From the NCBI GenBank assembly GCA_902772945.1, contig CACYCU010000089.1, forward strand, positions 1 to 8,141: a stretch of 8,141 nt of DNA, given 5' to 3'. Position 1 is the stretch's first letter. Each line of letters begins with the position of its first letter. The notes under the pieces are model-generated. The model was not told the DNA's origin. It saw only the letters and a list, made by a program, of their open reading frames with translations, and ran no database searches. Source of the DNA: an uncultured bacterium. GTDB lineage: Bacteria > Cyanobacteriota > Vampirovibrionia > Gastranaerophilales > Gastranaerophilaceae. This document shows, piece after piece, positions 6,607-8,141 of this stretch. The translations under genes and the position numbers were made by a program.

Positions 6607-7110
6607 TTATTTATCTGTTTTTGGTTTAGAACTGATAACCTTGAATGATGCAACATCCATCCAAGCATCACCCAAAGCTGTTGAAAAGACTCTTCCTGAA
6701 AATTCAATAATATCACCTGAATTTAAATCGATATATTTTTCAGCTTCTGTTCTGCTGAGAAATATTTTTAATTCGGAAAGCGGAATATTATGATCCAATA
6801 TATCAGGTCTTTGAATTAAAAAGGAAATATAGTTTTCTGAGCTTCTCATTGCCGGTCTGTAGTCCAAGCCAAGAGTTGAAAACTTATCAAATTTTGCCTT
6901 TATAGTTACGGTTTTGTTCAAATAAGCAGACGGTCTTGCTACAATACTTAAAGGATTAACCGTGTAAGAATTTTGACTGTTATTTATAAAATTTCTGTTA
7001 ACTGTATTTGTTGACTGCAACAAAGAGCTCGCAGGTATAGGTTGTGATGCTTGGACAGTTACACCTGCTAATATAGCCATTATTAATAATAAAGATTTTA
7101 TTTTATTCAT
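6607..7110 (-). CDS. Exported OB-fold-like small protein
   Basis: I do not recognise a named family. The 167-residue product begins with a clear Sec signal peptide: MNKIK, a hydrophobic core LLLIMAILAGVTV, then VQA-SQ with likely cleavage after residue 21. No lipobox Cys is present, so it is probably periplasmic or secreted. After a Ser/Asn-rich linker, residues about 53-160 read as beta-strands (SIVARPSAYLNKTVTIKAKFDKF, GDIIEFSGRVFS, WMDVASFKVI), the layout of a small OB-fold-type barrel found in bacterial envelope proteins; this is inference. A GAGGG Shine-Dalgarno lies about 9 nt before the ATG. It is first in an operon with the GH57 gene 15 bp downstream, although their predicted compartments differ. 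Confidence 0.85.
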   Translation of the reverse strand: MNKIKSLLLIMAILAGVTVQASQPIPASSLLQSTNTVNRNFINNSQNSYTVNPLSIVARPSAYLNKTVTIKAKFDKFSTLGLDYRPAMRSSENYISFLIQRPDILDHNIPLSELKIFLSRTEAEKYIDLNSGDIIEFSGRVFSTALGDAWMDVASFKVISSKPKTDK

Positions 7111-7130
7111 TGAAATTCCCTCTCAAAAAT

Positions 7131-7159
7131 ATTCTAGCACAGTTTTTATTTTTTGTAAC
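7131..7159 (-). promoter_or_regulatory. Predicted promoter of the OB-fold-like / GH57 operon
   Basis: On the minus strand TGC-TAGAAT forms an extended -10 (TAGAAT = 7131-7136) with GTTACA (7154-7159) as -35 and a 17-nt spacer. Transcription would start near 7124, leaving a short leader that carries the GAGGG Shine-Dalgarno before the ATG ending at 7110. Confidence 0.55.
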
Positions 7160-7178
7160 TACCCGAAAAAATAATTTT

Positions 7179-7187
7179 TGATATAAT
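7179..7187 (+). promoter_or_regulatory. Predicted extended -10 promoter of the small membrane protein gene
   Basis: TGATATAAT (7179-7187) is a perfect extended -10 element. No good -35 box is found at the right distance, which extended -10 promoters often do without. The start site would be near 7194, giving a leader of about 14 nt that contains GAGG (7198-7201), 6 nt before the ATG at 7208. Confidence 0.6.
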
Positions 7188-7207
7188 AAAAGTAAAAGAG
7201 GATAATT

Positions 7208-7525
7208 ATGAAACTAAATGCCATGTCACCAATAGGTTATGCAATAGTAACAATAATAATCATCGGTTTTGGAATGATTATCAGCGCCCCGATGTTAATT
7301 AGCAACAAAAATGAAGAAACTCCAAGTCAATCTCCGTCATATAATCAAAGCAACGACAACATAGAAGAAGTTGAAAGAAGATTAAACGCCAGAATTGATG
7401 AAATATCTAACGATAAATACATTTGCACAATAGAAGGCGGACTTAATGACGACGGAATTGTAGTGCCTATTGATTCAAATAATCCTCCTGCAAAATTTGT
7501 TTTTGTATGTGAATATAAAAAATAA
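7208..7525 (+). CDS. Small single-pass membrane protein (105 aa), unknown function
   Basis: I do not recognise a family. One hydrophobic helix is evident at residues about 10-32 (YAIVTIIIIGFGMIISAPMLI). After it come a Ser/Asn/Gln-rich linker (35-52), a short charged helix (IEEVERRLNARIDEI, 52-66, possibly coiled coil) and a small C-terminal part with two cysteines (C73, C101) that could pair in a disulfide if outside the cell membrane. The absence of positive charge just after the helix and Lys2 before it favour an N-in, C-out topology. A good Shine-Dalgarno (GAGG) supports ATG 7208 over the in-frame ATG at codon 6. It is transcribed alone and ended by the hairpin at 7575-7607. Confidence 0.8.
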   Translation: MKLNAMSPIGYAIVTIIIIGFGMIISAPMLISNKNEETPSQSPSYNQSNDNIEEVERRLNARIDEISNDKYICTIEGGLNDDGIVVPIDSNNPPAKFVFVCEYKK

Positions 7526-7574
7526 TGTAAAAATATCTTTACAATAAATATATTAAAATCTTAAAAATTTTTAT

Positions 7575-7607
7575 TAAAAAAAAGACCTCTATGAGGTCTT
7601 TTTTTTA
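7575..7607. terminator. Bidirectional intrinsic terminator
   Basis: A perfect 15-bp stem (7575-7589 with 7593-7607) closes on a 3-nt loop TAT. The core AGACCTC/GAGGTCT is flanked by eight A on one side and eight T on the other, so either strand gives a hairpin followed by a U run. It would end the small membrane protein gene (stop 7525) on the plus strand and the ferredoxin gene (stop 7620) on the minus strand. Confidence 0.92.
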
Positions 7608-7619
7608 TTTTATTGTAAA

Positions 7620-7796
7620 CTATTCAACTTCGATAGCGCTTACCGGGCAAGAATCAGCAGCTTCTTTTACACAATCCATATTGTCTGCTACTGCTGAATC
7701 ATTAACTTGTGCTACACCATCTACTGAGAATACAGCGTCACAAATAGATTCGCAAGCGCCGCATCCGATACAAGAATCGTTAACTTTTACTGACAT
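7620..7796 (-). CDS. Single-cluster [4Fe-4S] ferredoxin
   Basis: This 58-residue low-potential electron carrier resembles the Thermotoga-type ferredoxin. CIGCGAC (residues 9-15) gives three ligands, C9, C12 and C15, and C50 in DSCPVSAIEV is the fourth. C19 and C42 occupy the positions that form a disulfide in the Thermotoga maritima protein. The residue after C19 is Asp where that protein has Pro. Likely partners are oxidoreductases of anaerobic metabolism such as pyruvate:ferredoxin oxidoreductase or hydrogenase, none of which is in the window. A strong AGGAG Shine-Dalgarno lies 7 nt before the ATG. The gene sits 77 bp after deoB and has its own promoter, a dyad at the predicted start site and a strong terminator, all consistent with a short, abundant mRNA. 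The opposite-strand open frame here (7591-7821) is a shadow. Confidence 0.96.
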   Translation of the reverse strand: MSVKVNDSCIGCGACESICDAVFSVDGVAQVNDSAVADNMDCVKEAADSCPVSAIEVE

Positions 7797-7827
7797 TTTA
7801 ATTTCTCCTTATATATTTTGATATACA

Positions 7828-7844
7828 TTGCGAAATATTCGCAA
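7828..7844. promoter_or_regulatory. Perfect 7-3-7 dyad, candidate operator of the ferredoxin gene
   Basis: TTGCGAAATATTCGCAA consists of two perfect 7-bp inverted arms (7828-7834 and 7838-7844) around ATA. It lies 31 bp before the ferredoxin ATG and covers the predicted transcription start, where a bound repressor would block initiation. The layout recalls the Rex half-site pattern TTGTGA-N6-TCACAA, but the half-site differs and the spacing is one base shorter, so the regulator is unknown. A hairpin in the mRNA leader is an alternative reading. Confidence 0.55.
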
Positions 7845-7848
7845 GTTC

Positions 7849-7877
7849 ATTTTAATATAAAACTTTTTAAATTTCAA
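7849..7877 (-). promoter_or_regulatory. Predicted sigma70-type promoter of the ferredoxin gene
   Basis: On the minus strand TTGAAA (7872-7877) and TAAAAT (7849-7854) are separated by exactly 17 nt; each matches consensus at five of six positions. The -35 box overlaps the deoB stop codon. Transcription would start near 7842, inside the dyad, giving a leader of about 45 nt. Confidence 0.65.
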
Positions 7878-8141
7878 TCGGTAAGATGTTCTTTTACAAT
7901 TTTTGCAACATAATCAAATCCGAAAATTTCTCCCAAATCTTTGGCACAAAGCCGTTTTGAATATATTAACACGGGAACTTTTTCTCTTGTATGGTCAGTT
8001 CCTTCAACAGTTGGATCACAGCCGTGATCTGCTGTTATTATAAGAACATCATCAGGGCGAAGTTTTGCACAGATTTCTGAAAGTTTCCTATCGAAAAACG
8101 AAAGGGCCGATGCGTAACCGTCCACATTATTTCTGTGTCCG
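7874..8141 (-). CDS. deoB: Phosphopentomutase, C-terminal part (5' end outside window)
   Basis: Phosphopentomutase interconverts ribose 1-phosphate and ribose 5-phosphate (and the deoxy forms) in nucleoside salvage, in the cytoplasm. The visible 88 or so residues match the end of the alkaline-phosphatase-superfamily core: GHRNNVDGYASAL, then LIITADHGCDPTVEGTDHTREKVPVLIYS. The Asp-His of ADHG and the His of DHTRE are metal (Mn) ligands in this family. The frame runs to the window edge, so the start is not seen; the GTG at 8123-8125 is an internal Val codon (HRNNVDGY), not a start. The stop (7874-7876) overlaps the -35 box of the ferredoxin promoter. No terminator is visible between deoB and the ferredoxin gene, so some read-through is possible. 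Confidence 0.93.
   Translation of the reverse strand, partial: GHRNNVDGYASALSFFDRKLSEICAKLRPDDVLIITADHGCDPTVEGTDHTREKVPVLIYSKRLCAKDLGEIFGFDYVAKIVKEHLTD

Noticed and set aside
7591..7821. Plus-strand open frame of 76 codons
   Set aside because: It is antisense to the ferredoxin gene, starts inside the terminator hairpin, and the minus-strand frame has unmistakable ferredoxin motifs and a strong Shine-Dalgarno.
7828..7844. Dyad as intrinsic terminator of deoB
   Set aside because: The stem is only 7 bp and no T run follows on the minus strand, so it fits an operator or leader hairpin better than a terminator.
8123..8125. GTG as start of a short minus-strand gene
   Set aside because: The frame continues to the window edge as GHRNNVDGY, a conserved phosphopentomutase segment, so this is an internal Val codon.

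Overview
The window is AT-rich, densely packed bacterial chromosome with Asn/Lys/Ile-rich proteins. It has no rRNA, tRNA, CRISPR or insertion sequence that I can see. Several features fit an anaerobic, gut-type bacterium, possibly Candidatus Gastranaerophilales/Melainabacteria (Vampirovibrionia): a GH57/DUF3536 enzyme, a Thermotoga-type single-cluster ferredoxin, and Gln/Asn-rich low-complexity proteins. That lineage call is inference from style and gene content, not from a marker gene.

Left part (1-2135, plus strand): a tight translation/RNA operon. It starts with the 3' part of a protein with a CPDC zinc-ribbon-like end, an Arg/Gly/Asn/Gln-rich tract and two tandem copies of a ~54-residue helical module. 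That gene overlaps rimM by 8 bp, and rimM overlaps trmD by 4 bp (ATGA). trmD runs 53 bp into the convergent neighbour. rplS, the usual next gene, does not follow.

Middle left (2083-3348, minus strand): a two-gene operon of uncharacterised proteins. A Q/N/P-rich protein with C-terminal HEAT-like repeats comes first, followed 3 bp later by a small glycine-rich, partly hydrophobic protein. Divergent to it (3456-4034, plus) is a YkgJ-type cysteine-cluster protein whose best promoter lies so close to its ATG that the mRNA may be leaderless.

Middle right (4102-7110, minus strand): a short exported OB-fold-like protein followed 15 bp later by a large GH57 glycoside hydrolase with a DUF3536 region. 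Divergent to them (7208-7525, plus) is a small single-pass membrane protein. The 97 bp between the two holds back-to-back promoters.

Right end (7575-8141): a perfect 15-bp-stem hairpin serves as terminator for both converging units. Then, on the minus strand, come a 58-residue [4Fe-4S] ferredoxin and the C-terminal end of phosphopentomutase (deoB). The ferredoxin has its own good sigma70-type promoter, with a perfect 7-3-7 dyad at the predicted transcription start, which looks like an operator.

I found no clearly new multi-gene system. The items most worth a second look are the RGG-like/duplicated-module protein of the rimM-trmD operon, the ferredoxin operator, the HEAT/low-complexity gene pair, and the trmD tail overlap.
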